Source of the DNA: Glycomyces harbinensis
Lineage (GTDB): Bacteria; Actinomycetota; Actinomycetes; Mycobacteriales; Micromonosporaceae
Direction: 5' to 3'
Length of the DNA stretch: 64,000 bases
Assembly: GCF_900101745.1 (NCBI RefSeq)
Contig: NZ_FNAD01000004.1
Location: 248,001 to 312,000 of the forward strand
Numbering within the stretch: position 1 is the stretch's first letter; every line of letters starts with the position of its first letter. Positions 26,451 through 36,180 of the stretch are shown one piece after another. A model generated the notes under the pieces. It did no database searches. It was not told the origin of the DNA and was given only the letters and a program-made list of their open reading frames with translations. The translations under genes and the position numbers were made by a program.

Positions 26451-26807
26451 ATGGCGAAGAAGACACAGGTCATCCTGATCGACGATATCGACGGCAGCAA
26501 AGCTGAGGAGACCGTCAAATTCGCTATCGACGGCCAGGCCTACGAGATCGACCTCTCGGCTTCGCACGCCAAGGAACTGCGCGACGCACTGGAGAAATTC
26601 CAGGAGGCCGGCACCCGTCTCGGCCGATACAGCCTGGGCGCGCCCCGCGGTCCGGTCCGCGGCGCCGCCGCCCCGCGCCGGCAGACTGTGGACCGTGAGC
26701 AGAACAAGGCCATCCGCGAGTGGGCCGAGCGCAACGGCAAGCGCGTCTCGCCCCGCGGGCGCATCCCGCAGGCGATCGTCGAGGAATACAACGCCGCGCA
26801 CAACTAG
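26451..26807 (+). CDS. lsr2: Lsr2-family nucleoid-associated protein
   Basis: A 118-residue xenogeneic silencer that bridges AT-rich DNA. The N-terminal dimerisation domain is [20 protein letters not shown] through [14 protein letters not shown] basic linker follows, then the C-terminal DNA-binding domain ([30 protein letters not shown]) with the RGR minor-groove motif. ATG 26451 has AGAGGAA upstream. Placement next to clpC and lysS matches many actinobacterial chromosomes. It could silence the lower-GC cargo of the nearby integrated element; that is inference. Confidence 0.95.
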   Translation: MAKKTQVILIDDIDGSKAEETVKFAIDGQAYEIDLSASHAKELRDALEKFQEAGTRLGRYSLGAPRGPVRGAAAPRRQTVDREQNKAIREWAERNGKRVSPRGRIPQAIVEEYNAAHN

Positions 26808-26825
26808 ACCGGCGAACCGACTCGG

Positions 26826-26855
26826 CGCCCGCTCCCTCCCGGGGGCGGGCGTTTT
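26826..26855 (+). terminator. Rho-independent terminator of lsr2
   Basis: CGCCCGC (26826-26832) pairs with GCGGGCG (26845-26851), followed by TTTT. Confidence 0.75.
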
Positions 26856-26945
26856 CGCGACCGATCGCCGATCCCGCGGAGTGGCCGCGTGAACTGTCGT
26901 ACCCGGCGGGCACCATTGGATTGGGGAGGCGGGCGGAGGGTATTG

Positions 26946-26956
26946 CGCTCACAGCG
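26946..26956 (+). promoter_or_regulatory. ClgR-like operator upstream of clpC
   Basis: CGCTCACAGCG followed by AAC matches the CGCYNANRGCG core I recall for ClgR sites. It lies 159 bases before the clpC ATG in the 307-base lsr2-clpC gap. ClgR activates clp genes in actinobacteria. Confidence 0.55.
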
Positions 26957-27114
26957 AACGTTTTATCACCGGGAATGGTCTTCGGGGCACGCTTGTTGTC
27001 ACCCATGTGGCACCCGCCGTCCGCGGACCCGGGAGTTAAGGTGTACCCACAGGGTTTTGCAAGCCACGACCAGTATCGACGACAAGTAGCGGCGGACGCG
27101 AGGAGCAGAAGCGC

Positions 27115-29727
27115 ATGTTTGAACGGTTTACGGACCGTGCCCGACGCGTGGTCGTCTTGGCTCAAGAAGAAGCCAGGATGCTCAACCACAACTACATCGG
27201 CACGGAACACATCCTGCTCGGCCTCATTCACGAGGGCGAGGGCGTGGCGGCGAAAGCCCTGGAGAGCCTGGGCATCTCGCTCGAAGGCGTCCGTCAGCAG
27301 GTCGAGGAGATCATCGGCCAGGGCCAGCAGGCCCCCTCCGGCCACATCCCCTTCACCCCCCGGGCGAAGAAGGTCCTGGAGCTGAGCCTCCGCGAGGCGC
27401 TTCAGCTCGGCCACAACTACATCGGCACCGAGCACATCCTGCTCGGCCTCATCCGCGAGGGCGAGGGCGTCGCCGCCCAGGTCCTCATCAAGCTCGGCGC
27501 CGACCTCAACCGCGTGCGCCAGCAGGTGCTGCAGCTCCTGTCGGGCTACCAGGGCAAGGAGCCCGCGGGCGCGACCTCCGGCGGCACCTCGACCGAGGCG
27601 CAGCAGTCCGGTTCGCTCGTGCTCGACCAGTTCGGCCGCAACCTCACGCAGGCCGCGCGCGACGGCAAGCTCGACCCCGTGATCGGGCGCCAGCGCGAGA
27701 TCGAACGCGTCATGCAGGTCCTGAGCCGCCGCACCAAGAACAACCCGGTGCTCATCGGCGAGCCCGGCGTCGGCAAGACCGCCGCCGTCGAGGGCCTCGC
27801 GCAGGCGATCACCAAGGGCGAGGTCCCCGAGACGCTCAAGGACAAGCAGCTGTACACGCTGGACCTGGGCGCCCTGGTGGCCGGTTCGCGCTACCGCGGC
27901 GACTTCGAGGAGCGGCTGAAGAAGGTCCTCAAGGAGATCAAGACCCGCGGCGACATCATCCTCTTCATCGACGAGATCCACACGCTCGTCGGCGCGGGGG
28001 CCGCCGAGGGCGCGATCGACGCGGCCTCGATCCTCAAGCCGATGCTCGCCCGCGGCGAGCTCCAGACCATCGGCGCGACCACGCTCGACGAGTACCGCAA
28101 GTACCTCGAGAAGGACGCCGCCCTGGAGCGCCGCTTCCAGCCGATCCAGGTGGCCGAGCCGTCGCTGGCGCACACCATCGAGATCCTCAAGGGCCTGCGG
28201 GACCGCTACGAGGCCCACCACCGCGTGTCGATCACCGACGGCGCCCTGGTGCAGGCCGCGACGCTCGCCGACCGCTACATCTCCGACCGGTTCCTGCCGG
28301 ACAAGGCCATCGACCTCATCGACGAGGCGGGCGCGAGAATGCGCATCCGCCGCATGACCGCACCGCCGGACCTGCGCGAGATCGACGAGGAGGTCGCCGA
28401 GACCCGACGCCAGAAGGAGTCGGCGATCGACGCCCAGGACTTCGAGGCCGCCGCGCGCCTGCGCGACACCGAGAAGCGCCTCCACGAGAAGCGCGCCAAG
28501 CGCGAGCAGGAGTGGAAGGCCGGCGACCTCGACCAGGTCACCGAGGTCGACGAGGAGATGATCTCCGAGGTCCTCGCGAACTGGACCGGCATCCCGGTCT
28601 ACAAGCTGACCGAGGAGGAGACCTCCCGTCTGCTGAAGATGGAAGAGGAGATCCACAAGCGGATCATCGGGCAGGAGGACGCCGTCAAGGCGGTCTCCAA
28701 GGCCATCCGCCGCACCCGCGCCGGGCTCAAGGACCCCAAGCGCCCGTCCGGCTCGTTCATCTTCGCCGGCCCGTCCGGTGTGGGCAAGACCGAGCTGGCC
28801 AAGGCGCTCGCGGAGTTCCTGTTCGGCTCCGAGGACTCGCTGATCCAGCTGGACATGTCCGAGTTCCACGACCGGTACACGGTCTCGCGCCTGGTCGGTG
28901 CGCCTCCCGGCTACGTCGGCTACGACGAGGGCGGGCAGCTCACCGAGAAGGTGCGCCGCAAGCCGTTCTCCGTGGTCCTGTTCGACGAGATCGAGAAGGC
29001 CCACCCGGACGTGTTCAACACGCTTCTGCAGATCCTGGAGGACGGTCGCCTGACCGACGGCCAGGGCCGCATCGTCGACTTCAAGAACACGGTGCTGATC
29101 CTGACCACGAACCTGGGCACGAAGGACGTCGGCAAGGCCGTGTCGCTGGGCTTCCAGTCCGACGCGTCCGAGGGCGGCGACTACGACCGGATGAAGGAGA
29201 AGGTGAACGAGGAGCTGAAGAACCACTTCCGCCCCGAGTTCCTCAACCGCATCGACGACACCATCGTGTTCCCGAAGCACACGCAGGAGGCGATCGTCGC
29301 GATCGTCGACCTGATGGTCAAGCGCATCGAGGACCAGCTCACCAACCGCGACATGGCGCTCGAGTTGACCGACAACGCGAAGCTGTACCTCGGCCACAAG
29401 GGCTACGACCCGGTGATGGGCGCGCGGCCGCTGCGCCGCACGATCCAGCGCGAGATCGAGGACACGCTCTCGGAGAAGATCCTCTTCAACGAGTTCGTGC
29501 CCGGCCAGATCGTCATCGTCGACGTCGACGGGGATCCGAAGGACATCGAGAAGACGAACCTGACGTTCCGGGCCGCGGACAAACCCGCGGGCATCCCGGA
29601 CACGCCCCCGGCCGAACTGGCCGGCGAGCGGGCTCCCAAGAGCCCGGGAGCCGGCACGGGCACCATGCCCCCCAAGAGCCCCGGAGCGGGCCCCAGGGGC
29701 GGCCAGGTGGGCCAGGGCGGCGCGTAA
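27115..29727 (+). CDS. clpC: ATP-dependent Clp protease ATPase subunit ClpC
   Basis: 870-residue HSP100 unfoldase feeding ClpP. Two N-terminal Clp repeats (residues ~1-150, each with [14 protein letters not shown]) precede NBD1 (Walker [10 protein letters not shown]), a UVR-type segment in the middle domain ([20 protein letters not shown]), and NBD2 ([14 protein letters not shown]). A Gly/Pro-rich tail with a repeated PKSPGAG motif ends the protein. The start [13 protein letters not shown] is canonical. Regulation by ClgR is suggested by the upstream box. It is essential in mycobacteria and probably the housekeeping copy here. Confidence 0.96.
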   Translation: MFERFTDRARRVVVLAQEEARMLNHNYIGTEHILLGLIHEGEGVAAKALESLGISLEGVRQQVEEIIGQGQQAPSGHIPFTPRAKKVLELSLREALQLGHNYIGTEHILLGLIREGEGVAAQVLIKLGADLNRVRQQVLQLLSGYQGKEPAGATSGGTSTEAQQSGSLVLDQFGRNLTQAARDGKLDPVIGRQREIERVMQVLSRRTKNNPVLIGEPGVGKTAAVEGLAQAITKGEVPETLKDKQLYTLDLGALVAGSRYRGDFEERLKKVLKEIKTRGDIILFIDEIHTLVGAGAAEGAIDAASILKPMLARGELQTIGATTLDEYRKYLEKDAALERRFQPIQVAEPSLAHTIEILKGLRDRYEAHHRVSITDGALVQAATLADRYISDRFLPDKAIDLIDEAGARMRIRRMTAPPDLREIDEEVAETRRQKESAIDAQDFEAAARLRDTEKRLHEKRAKREQEWKAGDLDQVTEVDEEMISEVLANWTGIPVYKLTEEETSRLLKMEEEIHKRIIGQEDAVKAVSKAIRRTRAGLKDPKRPSGSFIFAGPSGVGKTELAKALAEFLFGSEDSLIQLDMSEFHDRYTVSRLVGAPPGYVGYDEGGQLTEKVRRKPFSVVLFDEIEKAHPDVFNTLLQILEDGRLTDGQGRIVDFKNTVLILTTNLGTKDVGKAVSLGFQSDASEGGDYDRMKEKVNEELKNHFRPEFLNRIDDTIVFPKHTQEAIVAIVDLMVKRIEDQLTNRDMALELTDNAKLYLGHKGYDPVMGARPLRRTIQREIEDTLSEKILFNEFVPGQIVIVDVDGDPKDIEKTNLTFRAADKPAGIPDTPPAELAGERAPKSPGAGTGTMPPKSPGAGPRGGQVGQGGA

Positions 29728-29741
29728 GCCGTTAGCGAGTG

Positions 29742-29776
29742 AACGGGGCGGGACCATGCGGTCCCGCCCCGTTTCG
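29742..29776 (+). terminator. Rho-independent terminator of clpC
   Basis: 14-base arms (AACGGGGCGGGACC / GGTCCCGCCCCGTT) with a 4-base loop ATGC, ending in TTT. Confidence 0.85.
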
Positions 29777-29921
29777 CGTGTCCGGAGGGCGCGGCGTGTC
29801 CTGCCCCGGCATGATTCGTCCCCCGTGCGAGCTACGGGCGAGTGTCCACCTCACGGGGATGAATCCGGCCCGCGGTCTCCGTAACGTCGGTTCAGGCAAC
29901 TTCGCATATTGGAGGAAAAGC

Positions 29922-30803
29922 ATGAACCGCAACAGGATCGGGACGTCCGTGGCCGCCGTGGTGGGCTGCGTGCTGGCCGGAGCCGCGCTCGTCGGCTGCG
30001 GCGACTCGGAGTTGAACGCGGTCGAGGAGGAGGTCAAGTCCGAGCTGTTCACCGGCACCGACACGTTCACCATCGCGGGCCACCAGGTGAACATCTCCTG
30101 CTCGGGCAGCATCGCGTCCGACGGTCCGATCGTCCTCCTCCTGCACGGCGGCGGGGACGACGTGACCGCGATGGCCGGCTTCCAGGAGGCGATCAGCGCC
30201 GACAGCCGCGTGTGCTCCTACGACCGGCTCGGCGCGGGCGCGAGCGACCAGCCGGACGGCCCGCAGGACTACGTGTCCGTCGGCGAGACGCTGGGCGGGG
30301 TCATCGACGCGGTCGCCGGCGGCGACCCGGTCGTCCTCGTCGGCCACTCGATGGGCGGTCTGATCGCCGGCAGGTACGCCCCCGACCACCAGGACGACGT
30401 CGCCGGCCTCGTGCTCCTGGACGCGACCTCGCCGACCGCCGCGGGGGACATCGCGGAGCGGATCCCCGAGGACACCGCCGGCGCCGCGGGCGAGCTGCGG
30501 GCCCAGACGCTCGCGATCTTCGAGGGCGCGAACCCCGAGCAGCTGGTCTTCGCCGACGGCGAGGTCCAGTCGGCGGGCGACATCCCGGTCCGCGTCATCC
30601 AGCACGGCGTCCAGTACCTCGCGGCGGCCGACCCCGAGTACGGGCTGGGCCTGGAAGAGGACTGGACCGCGGGCCAGAACGACTGGCTGAACCTCTCCGC
30701 CGACAGCCGGCTGGACACCGCCGAGGCGAGCGGCCACTACATCTACAACGAGGCGCCCGACGTCGCCTTGGAAGCCGTCCAGGACGTCGCCTCGCGCGCC
30801 TGA
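29922..30803 (+). CDS. Alpha/beta-hydrolase lipoprotein
   Basis: 293 residues. A lipoprotein signal peptide ends in the lipobox ALVGC (Cys26), so it should be anchored outside the membrane. The alpha/beta-hydrolase core has the oxyanion segment LLLHGGGDD, CSYDRLGAGASDQP, nucleophile elbow VGHSMGGLIAG, and a late His in EASGHYIYNEAP. ATG 29922 follows GGAGGAAAAG. It is monocistronic, between the clpC terminator and the attL end of the integrated element. Substrate unknown. Confidence 0.85.
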   Translation: MNRNRIGTSVAAVVGCVLAGAALVGCGDSELNAVEEEVKSELFTGTDTFTIAGHQVNISCSGSIASDGPIVLLLHGGGDDVTAMAGFQEAISADSRVCSYDRLGAGASDQPDGPQDYVSVGETLGGVIDAVAGGDPVVLVGHSMGGLIAGRYAPDHQDDVAGLVLLDATSPTAAGDIAERIPEDTAGAAGELRAQTLAIFEGANPEQLVFADGEVQSAGDIPVRVIQHGVQYLAAADPEYGLGLEEDWTAGQNDWLNLSADSRLDTAEASGHYIYNEAPDVALEAVQDVASRA

Positions 30804-30818
30804 GAAGGCCGACGAAAA

Positions 30819-30855
30819 AACGCCGGGGCTGGCACGAAAGTGCAGCTCCGGCGTT
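30819..30855. terminator. Bidirectional terminator hairpin
   Basis: AACGCCGG...CCGGCGTT outer arms, with GCTG/CAGC-type inner pairing and a GAAA loop, lie 15 bases after the hydrolase stop. A-runs to the left and T-rich sequence to the right allow use from both sides. Confidence 0.7.
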
Positions 30856-30870
30856 GTTCCATTCAGCCAG

Positions 30871-30929
30871 TGGCGGAGGATAGGGGATTCGAACCCCTGA
30901 GAGCTTTCACTCAACACGCTTTCCAAGCG
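30871..30929. repeat. attL: 59-bp copy of the tRNA-Ser 3' part
   Basis: Identical over 59 bases to 41764-41822. It covers the T-arm, variable arm and anticodon-loop side of the tRNA-Ser gene, then diverges (CCAGC here versus TGCGC at the intact gene). It is the displaced end left when the element integrated; it is not a complete tRNA. Confidence 0.92.
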
Positions 30930-30976
30930 CCAGCATTTCAGCAGGTCAGAACCCCCAAACCCCGCCTCCGCATCCC

Positions 30977-32059
30977 TCATGCACCCTTAAGCCGCTTGGG
31001 GAGCTTCGTTGCATCCCCGTGCGTCGCCAGCTCAGCGAGCGCCTTAGCGATCTCGGCATCCCTGCCCTCGACGGTGTGGAGGTAGCGGCGAGCAGCAGCA
31101 TCCGAGGCATGACCAAGCCGCCGCATCAGATCCTTGGTGGTGGCACCGACCGACGCCGCCAGCGTGTTGCCGGTGTGGCGAAGATCGTGGATCGTCAGAT
31201 GATCCAGTCCCAACTCCGATCGCGTCCGGACGAACGCGGCATAGAAGGTGTTGGCCTTCATCCGACCACCGTGCGGGCTGGTGAAGAACCACGTTCCATC
31301 GCTCCACTCTTGGGCTGCCACCAGGTACGGCATGATGTTCGACGGAACCGCGACTGTCCGGACGCCAGCCTCGGACTTGGCGTCAGTCACGTGCAGCTCG
31401 GAGCCCTCGAGATCCACGTCCGCCACCCGAAGGTTGACGATCTCACCGCGCCGAAGTGAGCACCACGCGGCGATCAGCAGCGGAGCGCGGTAGCGCGGCA
31501 AGATGGTCTCCAGCAGCTTGTCAACTTGCTGCGGCGTAGCAATCTGCCGCTCGGGCGCTTTGTCCGATCCCGCGCCGGGGATGTTGCATGGGTTCTTGAC
31601 GATCAGCTCATCCCGAACTGCCTGATTCATGACTGCCCGCAGTAGTCGGTATGACTGCGCCACAACGGTTTTGCCGTGATCCTTGCTGGCGGATACCTTG
31701 ACGTGCCACTGGCGCACCCGAAGCGAACTGATCTCGGCGAGCGTCAACGATGTGAGATCGGTCATGTGCAGTTTCAGGTTGATGGTGCACATTTCCCGCC
31801 ACCGATCGCCGATCGAGGACCGTTGCAGGTACTCCTTGGCGTAATCGGCGAAGACGATGTTCGCGCCCTCTTGACCGATCCAGACGCCGCGCGAGATGTC
31901 GGCTTCCACCCGGGAGAGCCACACCTCGGCATCGCGGCGCTTGACGAAGGTGTCAGGCGCGTACTCGCGTTGCCCCTGCGGATTGATGTAGGAGGCCTGG
32001 AAGCGGCCGGAACGTAGCTTGAAGATCTTGCCGAAGCTGCGGCGTTTCTTGGCGGGCAT
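30977..32059 (-). CDS. int: Tyrosine recombinase (integrase) of the AICE
   Basis: 360 residues. The N-terminal AP2-like and SAM-like core-binding regions (GRFQASYINPQGQREYAP, FADYAKEYLQR) precede the catalytic domain: Arg in CSLRRGEIVNL, HDLRHTG, LGHAS, and nucleophile Tyr in ARRYLHTV. ATG 32059 shares its A with the xis stop (TGATG), so it is coupled to xis. It lies 47 bases inside attL and should recombine attP with the tRNA-Ser attB. A longer frame to 32089 exists but lacks a better start. Confidence 0.95.
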   Translation of the reverse strand: MPAKKRRSFGKIFKLRSGRFQASYINPQGQREYAPDTFVKRRDAEVWLSRVEADISRGVWIGQEGANIVFADYAKEYLQRSSIGDRWREMCTINLKLHMTDLTSLTLAEISSLRVRQWHVKVSASKDHGKTVVAQSYRLLRAVMNQAVRDELIVKNPCNIPGAGSDKAPERQIATPQQVDKLLETILPRYRAPLLIAAWCSLRRGEIVNLRVADVDLEGSELHVTDAKSEAGVRTVAVPSNIMPYLVAAQEWSDGTWFFTSPHGGRMKANTFYAAFVRTRSELGLDHLTIHDLRHTGNTLAASVGATTKDLMRRLGHASDAAARRYLHTVEGRDAEIAKALAELATHGDATKLPKRLKGA

Positions 32060-32274
32060 CAAGCGACCTCCGCCCGTCCGCCGCGCCATGCGACCTTGAC
32101 CGGCTCCACAGCCTCGGCTTCCAAGAAGGCGTCGAGGTCGGCTTGCTCGAAGCGGACGTACTTGCCGACCTTGTAGAAGCGGATACGCCTCTCGAACACC
32201 AGGCGGCGGATGAACCGCACCGGGACGGACAGGTAGGTTGCGGCGTCATCGACGCCGATCACTCGCGGGCTCAT
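32059..32274 (-). CDS. xis: Excisionase (helix-turn-helix, Xis)
   Basis: 71-residue MerR/HTH_17-like winged helix: VIGVDDAATYLSVPVRFIRRLV, then RRIRFYKVGKYVRFEQADLDAFLE, the typical AICE Xis pattern. Its ATG overlaps the rep stop by one base and its stop overlaps the int start by one base, forming a rep-xis-int coupled operon. It should bend attL/attR DNA to favour excision. Confidence 0.92.
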   Translation of the reverse strand: MSPRVIGVDDAATYLSVPVRFIRRLVFERRIRFYKVGKYVRFEQADLDAFLEAEAVEPVKVAWRGGRAEVA

Positions 32275-33629
32275 CAGGTGCGGTCCCTTCTGTTGTCGCT
32301 GTTGAGTTTTCGATCAAGAAGCGTCTCGGCGATCGAGGCGGCGTATTCGCGTTCGGCGTCGGTGTCGTGGCCAAAGGCGACCGCTTCCCAGTCGTTGACG
32401 ACGAGCACGTCATCCTCGGCGACCTCGAGCGCGGCGAGCGTTTCGGCGAGGCGGAACCGGGCGCGGATGTTGCGCAGCTCCCCGAGCGTGGTCGACCAGG
32501 CCCGGGACTTCGTGAGGAAGTGGCCCCGGAAGCCGAGCATGTGCGCCCACCGCCGTAGGTTCAGTTCGGCGTACTCATCCAGTCCGCCGAGATCCCAGGC
32601 GGTGCGCATCATTTGCTTGTGGTGCAAGGAGATCGAGAGTCGGTCGATGTCCTCGATGGAGCGGATCTTCCGGTCGGGACCGTCGTGGGCGCCGGTCGAT
32701 TTGGTGGCGTACTTGGCGATGTAGGAGGCCAGGCGGGACGAGCGGATGTCTTTCTCGTCGCCGATCTCACCAGAGCCCGTGGCTTCAGTGGTGATGTCGC
32801 GCAGATCCAGTTGCGCGCCGAACCGCAGTTCCAGAACGTCACCGCCGGGACGAGCGACTTCGAGCACCACCGAGGCGGCGGCGGCGCGGATCGCGTCGGC
32901 GAGGCGTTCCTTCGTGGCCCACACCGGGGCACGAGTACCGGCGCCCTCGGGACCGTCGAGACGGATCGCAGCATGGAAGTGGACCAGGCCGCGCCGTTGG
33001 TACTCGGCGACCTTGGCGTAAGAGAGCCGCGCCGCGTCCTTGAACTCGGTGACCGTCATGCCGGCAATGCGCGCGAGGGCGCGGCGTAGCGCGATGGTGA
33101 ACCGGTGCCACAAAGCGCCGGCATGGGCCTGCCAGAGCACGGCCGCCTCGTAGTCGTAGACCTCGGCGTCGACGGCGGTCCCGAGTCGCGTGTCGGCCTC
33201 GTGGTGCCATTCCCCGCACGAGCACGGGCGACGCAGGCGACCGCCAGGGCCGGTGACGCGGGAGTGGACCGGACCGAAGCTCGGCGGCGTCAGCGTCGCG
33301 AAGTAGCGGGGCCGGTCGGCGACATCGGCCGTGATGCCCTTGGACGCGTCGCCGTCAAGACCGGCGCGGACGAGGTGGAACGCATCCTCGGCGTACCACT
33401 GCGAGCAGGCCGGGCACAGCTTTTCGCGCCTGGTTCCGCAGGGCACCCACACCGAGCCTGCGGTCTCTTTCAGGACGGCGCCGGTGTGCCGGTGAGTGAT
33501 CGAGGAGGTTCCGCGGAGCTTGACCGGGGCCGCGCAGCCGTGGACGGATTTGACTTTGGTCTTCCAGACGCGAAAGCCCGGACGGGTGACGAGGGCACGG
33601 AGATCGATGTCAGGATCGGTAGGCTTCAT
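32274..33629 (-). CDS. repSA: RepSA-like rolling-circle replication initiator (HUH)
   Basis: 451 residues. CPACSQWYAEDAFH and CSCGEWHHEAD give metal-binding-like cysteine pairs near the N-terminus. The HUH motif is GLVHFHAAIRLDG (His-Phe-His), and a candidate catalytic tyrosine region is SYIAKYATKST. These features match RepSA-type initiators of Streptomyces AICEs, which nick the element origin. I chose ATG 33629 (MKPTDPDIDLRALV) over 33662. A strong hairpin precedes it at 33666-33694. Confidence 0.9.
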   Translation of the reverse strand: MKPTDPDIDLRALVTRPGFRVWKTKVKSVHGCAAPVKLRGTSSITHRHTGAVLKETAGSVWVPCGTRREKLCPACSQWYAEDAFHLVRAGLDGDASKGITADVADRPRYFATLTPPSFGPVHSRVTGPGGRLRRPCSCGEWHHEADTRLGTAVDAEVYDYEAAVLWQAHAGALWHRFTIALRRALARIAGMTVTEFKDAARLSYAKVAEYQRRGLVHFHAAIRLDGPEGAGTRAPVWATKERLADAIRAAAASVVLEVARPGGDVLELRFGAQLDLRDITTEATGSGEIGDEKDIRSSRLASYIAKYATKSTGAHDGPDRKIRSIEDIDRLSISLHHKQMMRTAWDLGGLDEYAELNLRRWAHMLGFRGHFLTKSRAWSTTLGELRNIRARFRLAETLAALEVAEDDVLVVNDWEAVAFGHDTDAEREYAASIAETLLDRKLNSDNRRDRT

Positions 33630-33665
33630 GTGCGATATCTGCTTTCTGTTCGTGGAGAGCACGAA

Positions 33666-33694
33666 GCCCGGACCAGGGTCTAGCTGGTCCGGGC
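33666..33694. terminator. Hairpin between the spread gene and rep
   Basis: Perfect 11-base arms (GCCCGGACCAG / CTGGTCCGGGC) around a 7-base loop. No U-tract follows in either direction, so it may be an attenuator or double-strand-origin structure rather than a strict terminator. Confidence 0.5.
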
Positions 33695-33713
33695 GTTCGT
33701 CTATTCAGGACTC

Positions 33714-34628
33714 CTACGTCGGTGCGTGCGCGGCGGCGTAGTACTTGGCGGTCTGTTCCGCCATGGCGGCGGGGACCTTGATGAGGGCCTGGACGTCGGC
33801 GGCGGTGATGGTGCGACCGGCGGCAGCGAGTTCGGCGGCCCGGGTCTCGATGGTGTGCGCCATGGAGGCGGGCAGTTTCGGGCGCGGCAGGTGCGCGGGC
33901 GGGGTCGGCTCCGAGGTCGAGGCCGCGACCGGCGGCAATCCCGGGGAGGGCGGCGCCGGAGCCCGGTCGAAGTCGGCTTCGAAGTCCGCGACGGTGACCG
34001 GCGAAGAGACCGGAGCCGGTTTGGCCGGCATCTGCCGTGCGGCCCGCTGCTCGGCTTCGGCGTTGAGCGCGGCGATCTGGGCAAGGACCTTGACGCGCGC
34101 CTGCGTGAACCGGTCCTGGACAACGGGCATGATCTCGGCGAGGCAGAACACCAGGGCCGGGAAGGCGACATGCAAGACCTTCTCAACGGTCGTTCCGTCG
34201 AGGGAAGAGAGCACGTTCATCGCGAGCGTGGAGCCCAGCAGCGCCCACTTGGTGGACGAGACCCACTTGGACTCGATGGGGATGCCGCGCATCAGCATCG
34301 CCGCTTCCCAGCGGAGCACCGTGATGAGCATCCCGGCAAGAGCCGGTTCGACCGCCCACGCGCCCCACCACATCGGGTCACTGATCGTCAGGCCCTCGGC
34401 GATGAAGTCGTGCACGCCGACCGTGGTGTAGCCCAGGCCGACCGACAAGAAGAACCACAGTGACCCCGTGATCGAGGACCGGAACCGGTCAAGCTCCACG
34501 ATCTTCAGATACGGGTCGTCAGCGATCGCGTGGACCTGCCGCGCCTCCCCGACCTTCTTACGGAGCTTGACGATCTTCTTCGCTTCATCCTCTTCGGACA
34601 GACTCACGTTCTGTTTCGTTGCAGCCAT
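33714..34628 (-). CDS. AICE membrane protein (Spd-like, DUF2637-type)
   Basis: 304 residues. A charged cytosolic N-terminus (EEDEAKKIVKLRKKVGEAR) is followed by four predicted membrane segments (LWFFLSVGLGYTTVGV, WGAWAVEPALAGMLITVL, WALLGSTLAMNVL, HVAFPALVFCLAEIMPVV), a coiled region and a Pro/Ala-rich linker. The C-terminal ~50 residues resemble a small helical DNA-binding module. Proteins of this shape sit between rep and traB in AICEs and are thought to aid intramycelial spread. ATG 34628 has AAAGGAGGG upstream. Confidence 0.8.
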   Translation of the reverse strand: MAATKQNVSLSEEDEAKKIVKLRKKVGEARQVHAIADDPYLKIVELDRFRSSITGSLWFFLSVGLGYTTVGVHDFIAEGLTISDPMWWGAWAVEPALAGMLITVLRWEAAMLMRGIPIESKWVSSTKWALLGSTLAMNVLSSLDGTTVEKVLHVAFPALVFCLAEIMPVVQDRFTQARVKVLAQIAALNAEAEQRAARQMPAKPAPVSSPVTVADFEADFDRAPAPPSPGLPPVAASTSEPTPPAHLPRPKLPASMAHTIETRAAELAAAGRTITAADVQALIKVPAAMAEQTAKYYAAAHAPT

Positions 34629-34660
34629 GAGGGTTTCCCTCCTTTCGTGGTCGTGGCGGC

Positions 34661-36055
34661 TTAGGCAACGAGGCGCAGGTGCGATCCGCCCTGCTCTTCG
34701 TGCTCGGCGCGTTCGGCGAGGACGTACTTGACGAGCGCTTCCAGATCGGCGTCGGCGGCGTAAGCCGCCCGGACTCGGACCGGGGTGCGGGTGCGCTCGG
34801 CGACCTTGAAGCCGATGCCCGCCGTCTCGGGAACGTTCGGGATCTCATCGGCCAGGGCTCCACGCATCCGGGCGCCTTCGCCGAGCACCATCTCGGGGTG
34901 AACGGCGGCGGTGACCCGCAGGCAGATTCGGAGCGTGAACAGGTCGCGGACCGGCACCGTGTCCTTGGTGGGCTCCTGGACTGCCGCCCACATGACGTGA
35001 CCGGTCGCGCGTCCCTGGGAGCCGACGAGGGCGAGCCCTTGCTTGTTGTTCACCATGCGAACCCGGTCGGAGGCGTAGGCCAGGATCGCGCCGATCTCAT
35101 CGATGATGAGGATGTTCAGCGGCGTCTCCGGCGAGGGCGTGAACTTCCGCAGGCCCTGTTCCTTGAGCTTGGCTTGCGTGGCTTGCTGGTCTTCGAGGAA
35201 CTCGGAGACGACCTCGGCGCAGGCCGCTTCGCCGGAGGCGTAGCGGTGGGCGATCGGGGCGGCGGCGTTCAGCTCGACCTGCTTGGGGTCGCACAGCCAC
35301 AGCCGGACCGAGCCCTCGGCGATCATCGGCGCGAGGGTGAACAGCGGGGCCCACAGCACCGAGTTCTTGCCCGATCCGGTCGCGCCCGCGATGAGGATGT
35401 GCTTGTCGGTCACGCCCTCGGTCCACTCGCGCCCGAACTCGTCAAAGCCGAAGTGGACCGCCGAGAGGTCGACCTCTTCGACCGAGGCGGGGATGTCCGG
35501 GGCGGGGATCGTGTACGTGAACGGCTCGCGCCGCTGGACGACGAGAGCGAGCTTGCGCGGAGCGATCTTCTCGACGGTGACCCGCTCGGCATTGAAGCAG
35601 GCCGCCAGCACCTCGGAGGCGTCCATCCAGTGCTTGAGGGTCTGTCCCTTGAGCATCCGGACCCACACCGTCTCCACCGCCGCCGAGTAGGAGCGCAGCC
35701 GCAGAATCCGGGGCACCAGCAGCTCGCCCGTGGACGGGTGTTCGCGGACCAGGTTCGCCTCGCGCATGTTCCGTCGCCAGGCCGGGCCGGTGTAGGTGGT
35801 CGACAGCCACCGGCGGCGCAGGTTCCGCAGATGCGGCAGGACCACGTGATCGAAGGAGTCGGGGTGAGCCCGGCCCCAGGCGATCGCAGCGGCCAGGCCG
35901 GTACCGGCAGCGGCGGCAGTGATCTCGGGTGCCGTCGCGGCGGCGTAGCCCAGTGCCGGCATTCCCGACGAGATCACCGGGTGGCGCATGGCCCAGGCGG
36001 CAACGCGCCATTCGCGACCGGTCTTGCGTTTGGAGTTCGTACGGTTCTCGGACAT
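34661..36055 (-). CDS. traSA: FtsK/SpoIIIE-type DNA translocase (TraB/TraSA)
   Basis: 464 residues. N-terminal membrane-proximal region (MRHPVISSGMPALGYAA, GTGLAAAIAWG), then the motor: Walker A AGATGSGKNSVLW, LWLCDPKQVEL, Walker B LNILIIDEIGAIL and VGSQGRATGHVMWAAVQEP. The residue after the P-loop Lys is Asn rather than Ser/Thr, a position known to vary in the TraB family. TraB-type hexamers move double-stranded element DNA between mycelia. ATG 36055 has GGGAGG upstream. It is the only conjugation protein needed in such elements. Confidence 0.92.
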   Translation of the reverse strand: MSENRTNSKRKTGREWRVAAWAMRHPVISSGMPALGYAAATAPEITAAAAGTGLAAAIAWGRAHPDSFDHVVLPHLRNLRRRWLSTTYTGPAWRRNMREANLVREHPSTGELLVPRILRLRSYSAAVETVWVRMLKGQTLKHWMDASEVLAACFNAERVTVEKIAPRKLALVVQRREPFTYTIPAPDIPASVEEVDLSAVHFGFDEFGREWTEGVTDKHILIAGATGSGKNSVLWAPLFTLAPMIAEGSVRLWLCDPKQVELNAAAPIAHRYASGEAACAEVVSEFLEDQQATQAKLKEQGLRKFTPSPETPLNILIIDEIGAILAYASDRVRMVNNKQGLALVGSQGRATGHVMWAAVQEPTKDTVPVRDLFTLRICLRVTAAVHPEMVLGEGARMRGALADEIPNVPETAGIGFKVAERTRTPVRVRAAYAADADLEALVKYVLAERAEHEEQGGSHLRLVA

Positions 36056-36114
36056 GACAGATACCTCCCGCCTTTCGGCGTGATTCGTTGAGCGGCTTAG
36101 TGATTGACAGTTTC

Positions 36115-36154
36115 GGCGGATGTGACCGCCCCCTCGGTCCCCGTGAGCCGAGGG
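36115..36154. promoter_or_regulatory. Double hairpin in the traSA leader
   Basis: GGCGG/CCGCC (36115-36130) is directly followed by CCCTCGG/CCGAGGG (36131-36154), about 60 bases upstream of traSA. The two-stem layout resembles the covarying leader element at 36697, 37973 and 38460 but lacks its conserved linkers. Confidence 0.4.
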
Positions 36155-36180
36155 AGGATCAGACCGGCCGAAGCGCAGGT

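Noticed and set aside
26524-29757. 1077-codon minus-strand ORF opposite lsr2 and clpC
   Set aside because: Shadow of the strongly biased clpC codon positions; no family motifs.
30871-30929. Second tRNA-Ser gene at the left element end
   Set aside because: Only the 3' 59 bases are present; the acceptor 5' strand, D-arm and half the anticodon arm are missing. It is attL.
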